Position numbers and translations under genes: made by a program. Positions 8,068 through 16,052 of a stretch of DNA of 36,029 bases are shown here, piece by piece. Position 1 is the stretch's first letter. Each line of letters opens with the position of its first letter. Under the pieces are notes generated by a model. It was given only the letters and a program-made list of their open reading frames with translations. It was not told the origin of the DNA and did no database searches. The stretch lies in NCBI GenBank assembly GCA_003169695.1, contig PNAS01000065.1, positions 1-36,029 on the forward strand. Direction: 5' to 3'. Source of the DNA: Spartobacteria bacterium. Its GTDB lineage: Bacteria; Verrucomicrobiota; Verrucomicrobiia; Chthoniobacterales; UBA10450.

Positions 8068-9510
8068 ATGAAGCGAGCAATCCTGCTTTACGTCATATTG
8101 GTCTCGTTATTCGGGTTTGGAATGTACCTGACGCTGGACCATGGGCGGCACTTGCTGCCGCCTAAGCCGTCAGCGGATGTAGCGGCTACGATTACGCACA
8201 CCGCGTCGGCTTCGTCGAGCGGCGCTTCGAGCTTGTTGTCCGCGCTAAATGAAAACGCGAAGGGGCCTTTGAGCCGGCTCTTGCTTCAAGTGATTGTCAT
8301 TATGGTCGCCACACGGACCGTTGGCGCACTTTTCGCGCGGTTCGGCCAGCCGCCGGTTATCGGAGAAATGGCCGCGGGAATTCTGCTGGGTCCATCGCTT
8401 CTTGGATGGGTGTGGCCGGAAGCATTCAGTTTCGTATTTCCCAAGGAGTCCATGGGCATTCTCCAACTGTTGAGTCAGATCGGAGTCTGTCTGTTCATGT
8501 TTGTGGTGGGAATGGAGCTCGAGGTCAGCCACCTCCGGCGGAACACAGACAAAGTAGTGCTGGTGAGTCATACGAGCATCATGTTCCCTTTTCTTCTTGG
8601 CTCGGTGGCGGCGTTGTATCTTTATTCGGAGTACGCGGCGCCGGGCGCGTCGTTGCCGGCGTTCGCGCTGTTCATGGGCATTGCGATGAGCATCACAGCT
8701 TTTCCGGTGTTGGTGCGCATATTAGAAGCACGCGGTATTGCCAAAACTCCTTTAGGCACTATGGCGATCACGTGCGCGGCGGTGGATGATGCGACGGCAT
8801 GGGGCATTCTGGCCTTTGTCGTTGCGATCGTGCGAGCGACTGGGCTGGGTTCGACAATTTTCAATCTGAGCCTGGTCATCGCGTTTGTCGCTCTGATGAT
8901 TTGGGCGGTCCGGCCGCGTCTGCCGCACTGGCTCGGTCTGGACCGGACGAGCGACGCGATGCCGGGGCGCGGCACCATGGCAGCGGCGTTGCTCATCATG
9001 ACGATTTCGGCGCTGGTCACAGAGGTGATCGGTATCCATGCTTTGTTTGGCGCTTTCCTTGCCGGGGTCATGATGCCCCGGAAGGAGTATTTTCTCAATT
9101 ACCTCGTCGTGCGCTTGGAGAACTTTAGTTCGTTGTTTTTGTTACCGCTTTTCTTCGCTTTCAGTGGGTTGCGAACTCAGGCGACGCTCTTAAATGACGC
9201 GGCCAGTTGGCTGATCTGCCTGGCGATCATCGGCATCGCCATGCTTGGCAAGCTCGGCGGGACCATGTTCATCGCGCGGCTGATGGGCTCGAAATGGAAC
9301 GACGCCTTCGCGCTCGGCGCATTGATGAACACGCGCGGACTCGTAGAACTCGTGGCGCTGAACATTGGCTACGATCTGGGCATTCTGTCACCGACCATCT
9401 TCGCCATGATGGTTTTGATGGCGCTGGTGACGACCTTCCTGACCGGCCCGTTGTTGAGCTTGGCTGAACACATGAAACGTCGCCCGGTAGCGGCGATCGC
9501 TGTGTCGTAA
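8068..9510 (+). CDS. CPA2-family cation:proton antiporter
   Basis: A 480-residue membrane protein with about 12 hydrophobic segments after an N-terminal TM and a Ser/Ala-rich stretch (residues about 30-70). Family features include QPPVIGEMAAGILLGPSLLG at the start of the antiporter core and the transport-site pair in AVDDATAWG (Asp240-Asp241), as in NapA/KefB-type Na+(K+)/H+ exchangers. There is no C-terminal RCK/TrkA-N domain, so KefB-style nucleotide control is not expected. It sits between the MBOAT-SGNH gene and the halogenases, with a 151-base gap before it and 141 bases after it to the next start. Why an antiporter belongs here is unclear: pH or ion balance near the acyl-transfer step is possible, or it may be unrelated. 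Confidence 0.85.
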   Translation: MKRAILLYVILVSLFGFGMYLTLDHGRHLLPPKPSADVAATITHTASASSSGASSLLSALNENAKGPLSRLLLQVIVIMVATRTVGALFARFGQPPVIGEMAAGILLGPSLLGWVWPEAFSFVFPKESMGILQLLSQIGVCLFMFVVGMELEVSHLRRNTDKVVLVSHTSIMFPFLLGSVAALYLYSEYAAPGASLPAFALFMGIAMSITAFPVLVRILEARGIAKTPLGTMAITCAAVDDATAWGILAFVVAIVRATGLGSTIFNLSLVIAFVALMIWAVRPRLPHWLGLDRTSDAMPGRGTMAAALLIMTISALVTEVIGIHALFGAFLAGVMMPRKEYFLNYLVVRLENFSSLFLLPLFFAFSGLRTQATLLNDAASWLICLAIIGIAMLGKLGGTMFIARLMGSKWNDAFALGALMNTRGLVELVALNIGYDLGILSPTIFAMMVLMALVTTFLTGPLLSLAEHMKRRPVAAIAVS

Positions 9511-9589
9511 TAGGGAAGGCAGGACCAAGCGCCGGCATTTCAGAATTGGAATATCTTTCAATTATCCACGAAAGCTGGTAGTGTCTAAA

Positions 9590-9605
9590 TTCGGATATTA
9601 CCGAA
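9590..9605. promoter_or_regulatory. Inverted repeat upstream of first halogenase
   Basis: A perfect TTCGG-N6-CCGAA inverted repeat lies in the AT-rich gap between the antiporter stop and the first halogenase start, about 46 bases before the ATG at 9652. It could be an operator or a small hairpin. No convincing -35/-10 pair was identified beside it. Confidence 0.25.
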
Positions 9606-9651
9606 AAGCTTCTGAGGGGAATTGATCACGGGGAGATCCAAAGTATTAACT

Positions 9652-11031
9652 ATGAAAACTGATGTTGTGATAGTAGGCGGCGGTCCCGCAGGGACAGCCA
9701 GCGCCATGTTCCTGGCTCGCGAAGGTATCAAGTCGGTGATCGTCGAGCAGGAGAAATTTCCGCGCTATCACATCGGTGAGTCTTTGACTGGCGGAGGCGG
9801 CCAAGTTGTGCGGCAATTGGGCTTGGAGGCTGAGATGTACAAGCGCAAGTATCCCTGCAAGCAGGGGGTCAAGGTCTATGGCCAGAGCAAAGCTGGCAGT
9901 TGGTTCGTGCCGGTCACCGGACGCGACGCGGATTGGAAGCTATTTCCTTGGGATACATGGCAGGTGCGACGGAGCGACTTCGACAAGATGATGCTGGATG
10001 AGGCAGTCGCGAGAGGGTCCACCTTGATTCCTGGCAAAGCACTCAAACCCATTTTGAAGAAGGACGGTTCGGTGGGCGGTGTGCAAATTCGCCCGATGGA
10101 CAGCGAGAAGACAATGGAAATAGAGGCTGACGTTCTCTTGGATTGCTCAGGACAGGCGACCTGGCTGGCCAACCTCGGTGGCCTGACTGGGCCTAAGTAT
10201 CTAGGCTCTTACGACAAGCAAATCGCCATCTTTTCACAGGTGGTCGGCACAATCCGCGATGACGGCGCAACCCGCGACCAACACAAGGCTAACACGCTGA
10301 TCCTCTACGCGAGCAAGTTCCATTGGGCATGGTTCATTCCGCTCGATGAGGATGTCGTCAGCGTTGGAATCGTGGTCCCGTCAGCCTATTTCCTGGAGAA
10401 GAAGGAGAGCCTCCGCGATTTCTACATCCGCGAGTTGCACGAGATTCATCCCGAACTCAAGCGGCGCATTCCCGAGATCAAGCTGGTTGAATCCGTGCAC
10501 GTGATTCCGAACTACTCGTTTCAGGTGAAAAAGTTTTGCGGCAAAGGCTTTATCTGCGTAGGGGATGCCCATCGTTTCGTGGATCCGATTTTCTCGTTCG
10601 GGATGACGATGGCTATGTGGGAGGGCCAGCTCGCGGCGCCACACATCAAGTCCTACCTGAGCGGCGAGCGACGCGATCAGCCCAATCCCTTCGCCGACCA
10701 CCAGTTGTATTGCGAGAAGGGAATCGATGTGCTGGAGGATCTCATCGATTGCTTCTGGGAACAACCCCTGGCCTTCGCGCTTTTGGTCTACACCCGTTAT
10801 ACAGATTTTATCACCGACATGTTTGCCACACGGATTTATGACCACCAGCCGTCCCCGGCTCTGGACGCGTTCCGCAAACTGCTCAACCGCGAAGGTCTGC
10901 GCGAGAAGTCCTACGAAACCGAAGACTTGTACTCGGTGCCGATCGGTGCACGCTTCCATCCGGAACGAGCGGCGATTTGGGAGACGAATTCGCCTGTCCA
11001 AAGCACGGAAGACTGGTTAGGGCCGCGCTGA
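9652..11031 (+). CDS. Flavin-dependent halogenase 1 (PltA-like group)
   Basis: A 459-residue FAD enzyme opening MKTDVVIVGGGPAGTASAMF (GxGxxG dinucleotide fold). The halogenase signature WxWxIP is present as WAWFIP (residues 225-230), and FVDPIFSFG matches the FxPxxSxG motif conserved in flavin-dependent halogenases. HIGESL near residue 45 fits the flavin-binding part. The family uses FADH2, O2 and halide to make hypohalous acid, and PltA-type members halogenate a pyrrole held on a carrier protein. The start at ATG 9652 is chosen because the neighbouring paralogue begins MKTDV in the same way; an in-frame TTG at 9622 would add ten residues. The carrier protein, ligase and dehydrogenase downstream point to a pyrrolyl-thioester substrate. 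Cl versus Br is unknown. Confidence 0.88.
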   Translation: MKTDVVIVGGGPAGTASAMFLAREGIKSVIVEQEKFPRYHIGESLTGGGGQVVRQLGLEAEMYKRKYPCKQGVKVYGQSKAGSWFVPVTGRDADWKLFPWDTWQVRRSDFDKMMLDEAVARGSTLIPGKALKPILKKDGSVGGVQIRPMDSEKTMEIEADVLLDCSGQATWLANLGGLTGPKYLGSYDKQIAIFSQVVGTIRDDGATRDQHKANTLILYASKFHWAWFIPLDEDVVSVGIVVPSAYFLEKKESLRDFYIRELHEIHPELKRRIPEIKLVESVHVIPNYSFQVKKFCGKGFICVGDAHRFVDPIFSFGMTMAMWEGQLAAPHIKSYLSGERRDQPNPFADHQLYCEKGIDVLEDLIDCFWEQPLAFALLVYTRYTDFITDMFATRIYDHQPSPALDAFRKLLNREGLREKSYETEDLYSVPIGARFHPERAAIWETNSPVQSTEDWLGPR

Positions 11032-11176
11032 TGGAATCTCATGCCATCCTCTGGCGCCCGTCGCGAGACGTGACAGTCCACCCGGCATCGGACTGAGACA
11101 GGCATTGCTCAGTCTGAACTTCGGGCGGTGAGAGCCTGGAAGGAAATCGAATACCAACGAGAAAGAATTACTAACC

Positions 11177-12562
11177 ATGAAAACTGATGTTCTGATAGTC
11201 GGCGGCGGGCCCGGCGGTGCGGCCGCTGCAATGTTCCTTGCCCGAGAAGGGATCAAACCAGTCATCGTCGAGGCGGAGACCTTCCCGCGCTATCATATCG
11301 GTGAATCCATGACCGGTGCCGGCGGCAAAGTCCTCCGCGACCTGGGACTTGCTGAGGAGATGTACAGGCGCAAGTACCCCACCAAACAAGGGGTCAAAGT
11401 CTATGGCCAGAGCACGGCTGGCAGTTGGTTCGTGCCGGTTACTGGCCGTGATGAGAACTGGAACCTCTTTGAATGGGACACCTGGCAGGTGCGCCGGAGT
11501 GATTTTGACAAGATGATGCTCGACGAAGCGGTCTCGCGAGGCGCGACGTTGATTCATGGCATGGCGGGCAAGCCACTTCTTAAGAGCGATGGCTCGGTAG
11601 GGGGCGCGCAGGTTCGGATGGCGGACAGCGACAAGGTTCAGGATATTGAATCGGAGGTGCTGCTCGATTGCTCCGGACAGGCGACTTGGCTGGCCAACCG
11701 CGGCGGCGTCACCGGTCCCAAATATCTCGGCGCATACGATAAGCAGATCGCCATCTTCTCACAGGTGGTCGATACGGTCCGGGACAACGGGGGGACTCGC
11801 GAGACTCACAAAGATAACGCAGTGATCTTCTACCAGAAAAAATTCCACTGGGGATGGTTCATCCCGCTCGATGAGCAAGTCGTCAGTGTCGGCATCGTGT
11901 GTCCCTCGGCGTACTTCTTGGAGAAAAAGGAAAGCATACGTGATTTTTATATTCGGGAACTGCGTGAGCTGCATCCGGAGTTGAGCCGCAGAATTCCCGA
12001 AATCAAGTTGGTCGAAGACGTCCATGTGATCCCTAACTACTCCTATCAGGTGAATGGCTTTTGCGGCAAAGGATTCATCTGCATCGGGGACGCGCATCGC
12101 TTCATCGATCCGATCTTCTCGTTCGGTTTGACAGTCACGATGCGAGAGGGCCAGTTTGTGGCACCGGTCGTTCGAGCTTACCTGGAGGGCGCAAATCGTG
12201 ATAAGGCCAATCCCTTCGCCGAGCACCAACTTTTCTGTGAAACGGGAATCGACGTCCTGGAGGATGTCCTCGATTCCTTTTGGGAGCACCCGTTGTCCTT
12301 CGCCCATTGCGTCTACTCGCGCTATACCGAGTACATGACAGACATGTTTGCCGGACGCATCTACGGCCACGAACGGCAGCCCACCCCGGCACTGCTCTCT
12401 TTCCGAAAGTTGCTGAAGCGGGAAGGCGAACGAGAGCGGTCCTATGAAACCGCCGATCAGTACTCGATCCCGATTGGATCTCGCTACCATCCGGAGCGGG
12501 CAGCGATTTGGGAGGTGAATTCGCCGGTCGAAACCACCGAAAAATGGCTGGGGCCGCGCTGA
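11177..12562 (+). CDS. Flavin-dependent halogenase 2, tandem paralogue
   Basis: A 461-residue paralogue of the preceding gene, alignable end to end at high identity and sharing the MKTDV start and GPR C-terminus. It keeps GGGPGGAAAAMF (FAD fold), WGWFIP (WxWxIP, residues 225-230) and FIDPIFSFG (FxPxxSxG). Both copies therefore look catalytically competent. Two halogenases could set two ring positions, act in sequence, or differ in substrate. GAGAAAG lies about 12 bases upstream of the ATG. The 145-base spacer after halogenase 1 has no gene. The tandem arrangement indicates duplication inside the cassette followed by divergence. Confidence 0.88.
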   Translation: MKTDVLIVGGGPGGAAAAMFLAREGIKPVIVEAETFPRYHIGESMTGAGGKVLRDLGLAEEMYRRKYPTKQGVKVYGQSTAGSWFVPVTGRDENWNLFEWDTWQVRRSDFDKMMLDEAVSRGATLIHGMAGKPLLKSDGSVGGAQVRMADSDKVQDIESEVLLDCSGQATWLANRGGVTGPKYLGAYDKQIAIFSQVVDTVRDNGGTRETHKDNAVIFYQKKFHWGWFIPLDEQVVSVGIVCPSAYFLEKKESIRDFYIRELRELHPELSRRIPEIKLVEDVHVIPNYSYQVNGFCGKGFICIGDAHRFIDPIFSFGLTVTMREGQFVAPVVRAYLEGANRDKANPFAEHQLFCETGIDVLEDVLDSFWEHPLSFAHCVYSRYTEYMTDMFAGRIYGHERQPTPALLSFRKLLKREGERERSYETADQYSIPIGSRYHPERAAIWEVNSPVETTEKWLGPR

Positions 12563-12611
12563 CGCAGGTCCGCGCGGAGCAGGGGCGACCCTTCTTGAGT
12601 CAAATAAGATG

Positions 12612-12640
12612 ATGACTCTACGGCCCGTCTGTCATATACT
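12612..12640 (+). promoter_or_regulatory. Possible -35/-10 promoter before carrier-protein gene
   Basis: ATGACT (12612-12617) and TATACT (12635-12640) are separated by 17 bases and resemble a housekeeping -35/-10 pair. The implied transcript would start only about 14 bases before the ATG at 12661, at the CTGGAG ribosome-binding site. This is a weak call. Confidence 0.2.
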
Positions 12641-12660
12641 GGAACTGGAGCATACTTATC

Positions 12661-12915
12661 ATGGACGAACCCGAGATCAAAGCCGCAGTAAAAACCTACA
12701 TTCTCAACGAGTACCTGCCTGGAGAAGACCCCGCGGCACTGACCGACACTACCGAACTAATGACGACCGGAATCCTTGATTCCATCGCGGTGCTCAAAGT
12801 AGTGACGTTCCTGGAAAGCCACTTCGGGATCACGCTCGAACCACACGAGGCCGTAGTCGAGAACCTCAATACGTTATCGGCTATCGCCCGCCTCGTGATG
12901 TCGAAGAAAGCGTAA
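12661..12915 (+). CDS. Stand-alone peptidyl/acyl carrier protein
   Basis: An 84-residue carrier protein with the phosphopantetheine site in GILDSIAVL (Ser41), followed by FLESHFGITLEPHEAVVENLNTLSAIARLV, the usual helix II-IV pattern. Length and order match PltL/CloN5-type carriers, which hold L-proline while it is oxidised and halogenated, and also DltC. It lies directly before the adenylating ligase and after the halogenases, so it is the probable docking partner of all four enzymes and the acyl donor for the MBOAT-SGNH protein. CTGGAG about 10 bases upstream of the ATG supports the start. No phosphopantetheinyl transferase is in the window, so activation must come from elsewhere. Confidence 0.9.
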   Translation: MDEPEIKAAVKTYILNEYLPGEDPAALTDTTELMTTGILDSIAVLKVVTFLESHFGITLEPHEAVVENLNTLSAIARLVMSKKA

Positions 12916-13017
12916 TCTACCGCCCAGATGTTGGGCGGAATTCACTACTCAGTCCACCCGCGCTAAGTATCCCGCGATATTTCCCCTGCGAATTTCGCGT
13001 GACGAAAGATACAACCC

Positions 13018-14577
13018 ATGACTACGAGAGCGCTGCATCAGCTCCTGGACTTGTCCGCTTCACGGTTTCCAGATAAGGCCGCTATCGAGGAGTCCGAAGG
13101 CGATAGCATCCGCTACGGCGAGCTGGCGCGCCTTTCGGATCGGGTCCGGGACCGTCTGCGCCAAATGGGGGTCGAGCCGGGTGATCGCGTGGGTATTTGT
13201 TTGAGAAAATCCGCTGACGCCGTCGCTTCATTGTTTGGAATCATGAAGGCAGGGGCAGCGTATGTTCCGGTGGATCCGACAGCCCCTGCCTCGCGAAACG
13301 CCTTTATTTTTCGTAACTGCGCGGTCAAATCAATCATCGTCGAGGCACAGCTCGCGGACGGATTGCACCAGGAATTCAGCCCAGTTTGTTTCGCCCCCGA
13401 GTCGATCGTACTGGATGGAGTCGGGGCGGGAGTCCCGCTCACGCACTCTCTCGACCAGCTAGACGTCGTCAGCCCGGCTCCCTCGACGCCAAGCGCGGTT
13501 CCTGACCCAGCCCGTCTGGCGTACATCTTGTACACCTCGGGCTCAACCGGCCAGCCGAAAGGTGTTATGCTTTCGCACAGCAATGCCGCCTGCTTTATCG
13601 ATTGGTGTTCGAGCGTATTTCAGCCTAACGAGCATGATCGGTTTTCTTCCCATGCTCCGTTTCATTTCGATTTGTCGATTCTTGACATTTACGTGTCGAT
13701 CAAACACGGAGCGACGCTGGTAATCGTCGAGGAACAACTGGGTAAGGAACCTGCGCGTCTGGCAGCGTGGATTGCCGAAAAAAAGCTCACCGTGTGGTAC
13801 TCGGCCCCATCGATCTTGAGCCTGATGGCGCAAGTCGGACGGCTAAAGGACTACGACTATTCCTCACTTAGGGTCGTGTTGTTTGCCGGCGAGGTGTTTC
13901 CGATCAAGTATCTGAAGCTACTGAAATTGCTCTGGCCGCATCCCCGCTATTTCAACTTGTACGGCCCAACGGAAACAAACGTCTGCACCTTTTACGAGGT
14001 GCCGCAGGTGATTCCCGATTGCCAAACCGAGCCGGTGCCGATTGGCAAAGCGTGTGCGTACTGCGAGCCGCTCGTGGTCGATGAGGCCGGCACAGAGATC
14101 CTCCCTGCCGCCGAAGGAGAGTTGTGCATTGCCGGCCCCAGCGTGCTGGAGGGATACTGGAATCTGCCGGAAAATACCGCCAAAGCATTCCTGCCAGGGC
14201 GCGACAACCGCTGGTATCGGACGGGCGACATAGTTGTCGAACTTCCGGACGGCAACTACAAATTCTTAGGCAGGCGCGACCGTATGATCAAGAAGCGCGG
14301 GTATCGAATCGAGCTGGGTGAAATCGAGGCGGCGCTCTACCGGCACCCGGCAATCAAAGAAGCAGCGGCCGTGGCGCTTCCCGACGATAATGGTGTGTCG
14401 GTCAAGGCGTTCGCCAGCACACGTAACGGGGCCAGGCTTTCAACTATCGAGCTAAAGGCCTTCTGCGCCGAGAACCTCCCATTGTATATGGTTCCCGACT
14501 TGTTCTGCTGCGTCGAGTCACTGCCCAAGACTTCGACCGACAAAGTCGATTACCAGAAGCTCAAGGCCATGAAATGA
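13018..14577 (+). CDS. Amino-acid adenylating ligase, prolyl-AMP ligase type
   Basis: A 519-residue stand-alone adenylation domain. Core motifs are present: YTSGSTGQPKG (A3), YGPTET (A5), YRTGD (A7), RGYRIELGEIE (A8) and STDKVD with the catalytic Lys509 (A10). Aligning with GrsA, the pocket residues read D218, L219, L222, Y261, L288, A290, L314, V322, C323, K509, giving DLLYLALVCK. From memory this is the code of PltF-type L-prolyl-AMP ligases. The enzyme should activate L-proline and load the carrier protein encoded 102 bases upstream. Exosortase-associated acyl-CoA ligases have similar length and are the main alternative, but the Asp at the first pocket position and the neighbouring dehydrogenase favour proline. 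Confidence 0.87.
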   Translation: MTTRALHQLLDLSASRFPDKAAIEESEGDSIRYGELARLSDRVRDRLRQMGVEPGDRVGICLRKSADAVASLFGIMKAGAAYVPVDPTAPASRNAFIFRNCAVKSIIVEAQLADGLHQEFSPVCFAPESIVLDGVGAGVPLTHSLDQLDVVSPAPSTPSAVPDPARLAYILYTSGSTGQPKGVMLSHSNAACFIDWCSSVFQPNEHDRFSSHAPFHFDLSILDIYVSIKHGATLVIVEEQLGKEPARLAAWIAEKKLTVWYSAPSILSLMAQVGRLKDYDYSSLRVVLFAGEVFPIKYLKLLKLLWPHPRYFNLYGPTETNVCTFYEVPQVIPDCQTEPVPIGKACAYCEPLVVDEAGTEILPAAEGELCIAGPSVLEGYWNLPENTAKAFLPGRDNRWYRTGDIVVELPDGNYKFLGRRDRMIKKRGYRIELGEIEAALYRHPAIKEAAAVALPDDNGVSVKAFASTRNGARLSTIELKAFCAENLPLYMVPDLFCCVESLPKTSTDKVDYQKLKAMK

Positions 14578-14675
14578 GATCGCCAGCCCGCGACGACATT
14601 TCCTTCGCCGAGATCATCCAAATCGTCGCTGGCGCCCAGCGATGGGGAGTCATATCGGAAAACCGAATCATTCCA

Positions 14676-15821
14676 ATGAATTTTGAACTGACGCCTGAAC
14701 AACAAACCTTGCAGAAGGCGGCGATTGAATTCGCCGGCAGCGAATTGAACAGCAACGTGATCGAGCGCGACGCCCGGCAGATCTTCTCGCGCGAAGGGTG
14801 GCAAAAATGCGCCTCTTTCGGCGTGCAGGGGATGCCGTTACCCAAAGAGTACGGTGGCAGGGGCGCTGGTCCAATCACCACTATCGCTATGATGGAGGGA
14901 CTGGGTTACGGCGGTTCCGATCAAGGGCTGCTCTTTGCAATTAATGCCCACATGTGGACCTGCTCGATCCCGCTCCTCAAATACGGCACGCCCGCACAGA
15001 AGGAGAAATATCTCCCGGGACTTTGCGACGGACGCCTCATTGGCGCCAATGGTGCCAGTGAGCCGAACGCTGGGTCGGATATTTTCTCGATGCAGACCCG
15101 CGTCACGAAAGACGGCAGCGACTATGTTCTGAATGGCAGGAAAATCTTTGTGACCAACGCTCCGGTCGCTGATTTGTTTGTGCTCTATGCTACCGTCGAT
15201 CCGCAACTCGGCGCGGCAGGCATCTCAGGGTTCGTTATCGAAAAGGGAACGGCAGGGCTTAGGACGGGAGAAAGGAAGGACAAAATGGGACTGCGCACAG
15301 CGCTCATGGCCGAGGTAGTTCTTGAAAACTGTCGCGTGCCGGCCACTGCCCTGCTCGGGCGAGAGGGCCGCGGGGCCGAAGTCTTCCACTATTCGATGGC
15401 TTGGGAACGGGCCTGCATTCTCGCGACCTGCCTGGGAACCATGCGCCGCCAGCTCGAACGCTGCATCAACTACGCCCGCGCCCGGACGCAGTTCGGCCAG
15501 CCGATCGGCAAGTTCCAGTCCGTCGCCAATCGCATCGTGGATATGAAGCTGCGTTACGAAGCAGCCCGCTTGCTCATTTATAAGACGGGCTGGCTGATGC
15601 AGGAGAACAAATCGGCCGACATGGATGCCGCCATGGCCAAGCTGTATGTCTCGGAATCCTTCGTCAAATCGTGTCTCGACGCGATTCAGATACACGGCGG
15701 CTCGGGCTTCATGACCGAACTCGAGCTTGAACGTGAAATGCGCGACTCGGTGGGCAGCACACTCTACTCGGGGACATCCGAGATTCAGCGGAATATTATC
15801 GCTCGCGGGCTGCGGCTCTGA
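14676..15821 (+). CDS. Acyl-CoA-dehydrogenase-family prolyl-carrier-protein oxidase (PltE-like)
   Basis: A 381-residue flavoprotein of the acyl-CoA dehydrogenase family. It shows NGASEPNAGSD (FAD/substrate loop), GRKIFVTNAPVADLFVLYAT, SMAWERACILATCLG, the QIHGG region and a C-terminal GTSEIQRNIIARGL. Several of these resemble PltE/RedW/CloN3 enzymes that oxidise carrier-bound proline by four electrons to pyrrole-2-carboxyl thioester. The start at 14676 gives MNFELTPEQQ, the normal family N-terminus. An in-frame ATG at 14574 overlaps the ligase stop (ATGA) and would add 34 unrelated residues; it may serve for coupled translation. It is the last intact gene of the cassette. Confidence 0.85.
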   Translation: MNFELTPEQQTLQKAAIEFAGSELNSNVIERDARQIFSREGWQKCASFGVQGMPLPKEYGGRGAGPITTIAMMEGLGYGGSDQGLLFAINAHMWTCSIPLLKYGTPAQKEKYLPGLCDGRLIGANGASEPNAGSDIFSMQTRVTKDGSDYVLNGRKIFVTNAPVADLFVLYATVDPQLGAAGISGFVIEKGTAGLRTGERKDKMGLRTALMAEVVLENCRVPATALLGREGRGAEVFHYSMAWERACILATCLGTMRRQLERCINYARARTQFGQPIGKFQSVANRIVDMKLRYEAARLLIYKTGWLMQENKSADMDAAMAKLYVSESFVKSCLDAIQIHGGSGFMTELELEREMRDSVGSTLYSGTSEIQRNIIARGLRL

Positions 15822-15929
15822 TCTGGACGCAACTTTTTGAAAGTGGTGGAACCTCTCGTCAACTGCATTGGAGTAACGGAGCGCAAACCGAAGCGGCCGA
15901 TCTCGCAAAAATGTTTATGATCGAGGCGC

Positions 15930-16045
15930 CTGGAAAAGAAGAAATCATGCAAGGCCAGAGAGGTTTTGTGTCCAGGCTGCAGGACTCATCCGATTTGGCG
16001 AAAACGATGGGCCGGTATTTCGCGAACTTGAAAGCCGCTGCGTAA
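15930..16045 (+). pseudogene. Remnant of a GT4 glycosyltransferase 3' end
   Basis: In one frame this stretch reads PGKEEIMQGQRGFVSRLQ then DSSDLAKTMGRYFA, ending in a stop at 16043-16045. It is clearly homologous to the GT4 gene at 3825-5138 (KEEIAEGKTGFVFRPR, DSSDLAKTIGRYFA). DNA identity is very high over 15983-16025. Compared with the intact copy, 16 bases between two ATTTCGCGA repeats are gone, shifting the frame. Nothing of the GT4 N-terminal part is recognisable in 15822-15930. The fragment ends 7 bases before the gmhA start, so it marks the far edge of the cassette. Confidence 0.8.
15983..16035 (+). repeat. Second, shortened copy of the GT4 3' segment
   Basis: Direct-orientation copy of 4971-5040 with three mismatches in the first 43 bases and a 16-base deletion between ATTTCGCGA repeats. 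The copies flank the halogenase cassette about 11 kb apart. Confidence 0.85.
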
Positions 16046-16052
16046 ATAAACT

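Noticed and set aside
11759..12490. Minus-strand reading frame of 243 codons opposite halogenase 2
   Set aside because: It mirrors the codon pattern of a gene with clear FAD and halogenase motifs and has no recognisable domain. The same argument removes the minus-strand frames at 10381-11001, 5898-6410, 1712-2419 and 15225-15908.
9652..12562. Halogenase genes as geranylgeranyl-reductase-type or generic FAD oxidoreductases
   Set aside because: Both carry WxWxIP and FxPxxSxG, which mark flavin-dependent halogenases.
13018..14577. Ligase as an exosortase-A-associated acyl-CoA ligase
   Set aside because: Length and context would allow it, but the Asp at the first pocket position, the prolyl-type code, and the adjacent carrier protein and PltE-like dehydrogenase fit amino-acid activation better. 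It is kept only as an alternative.
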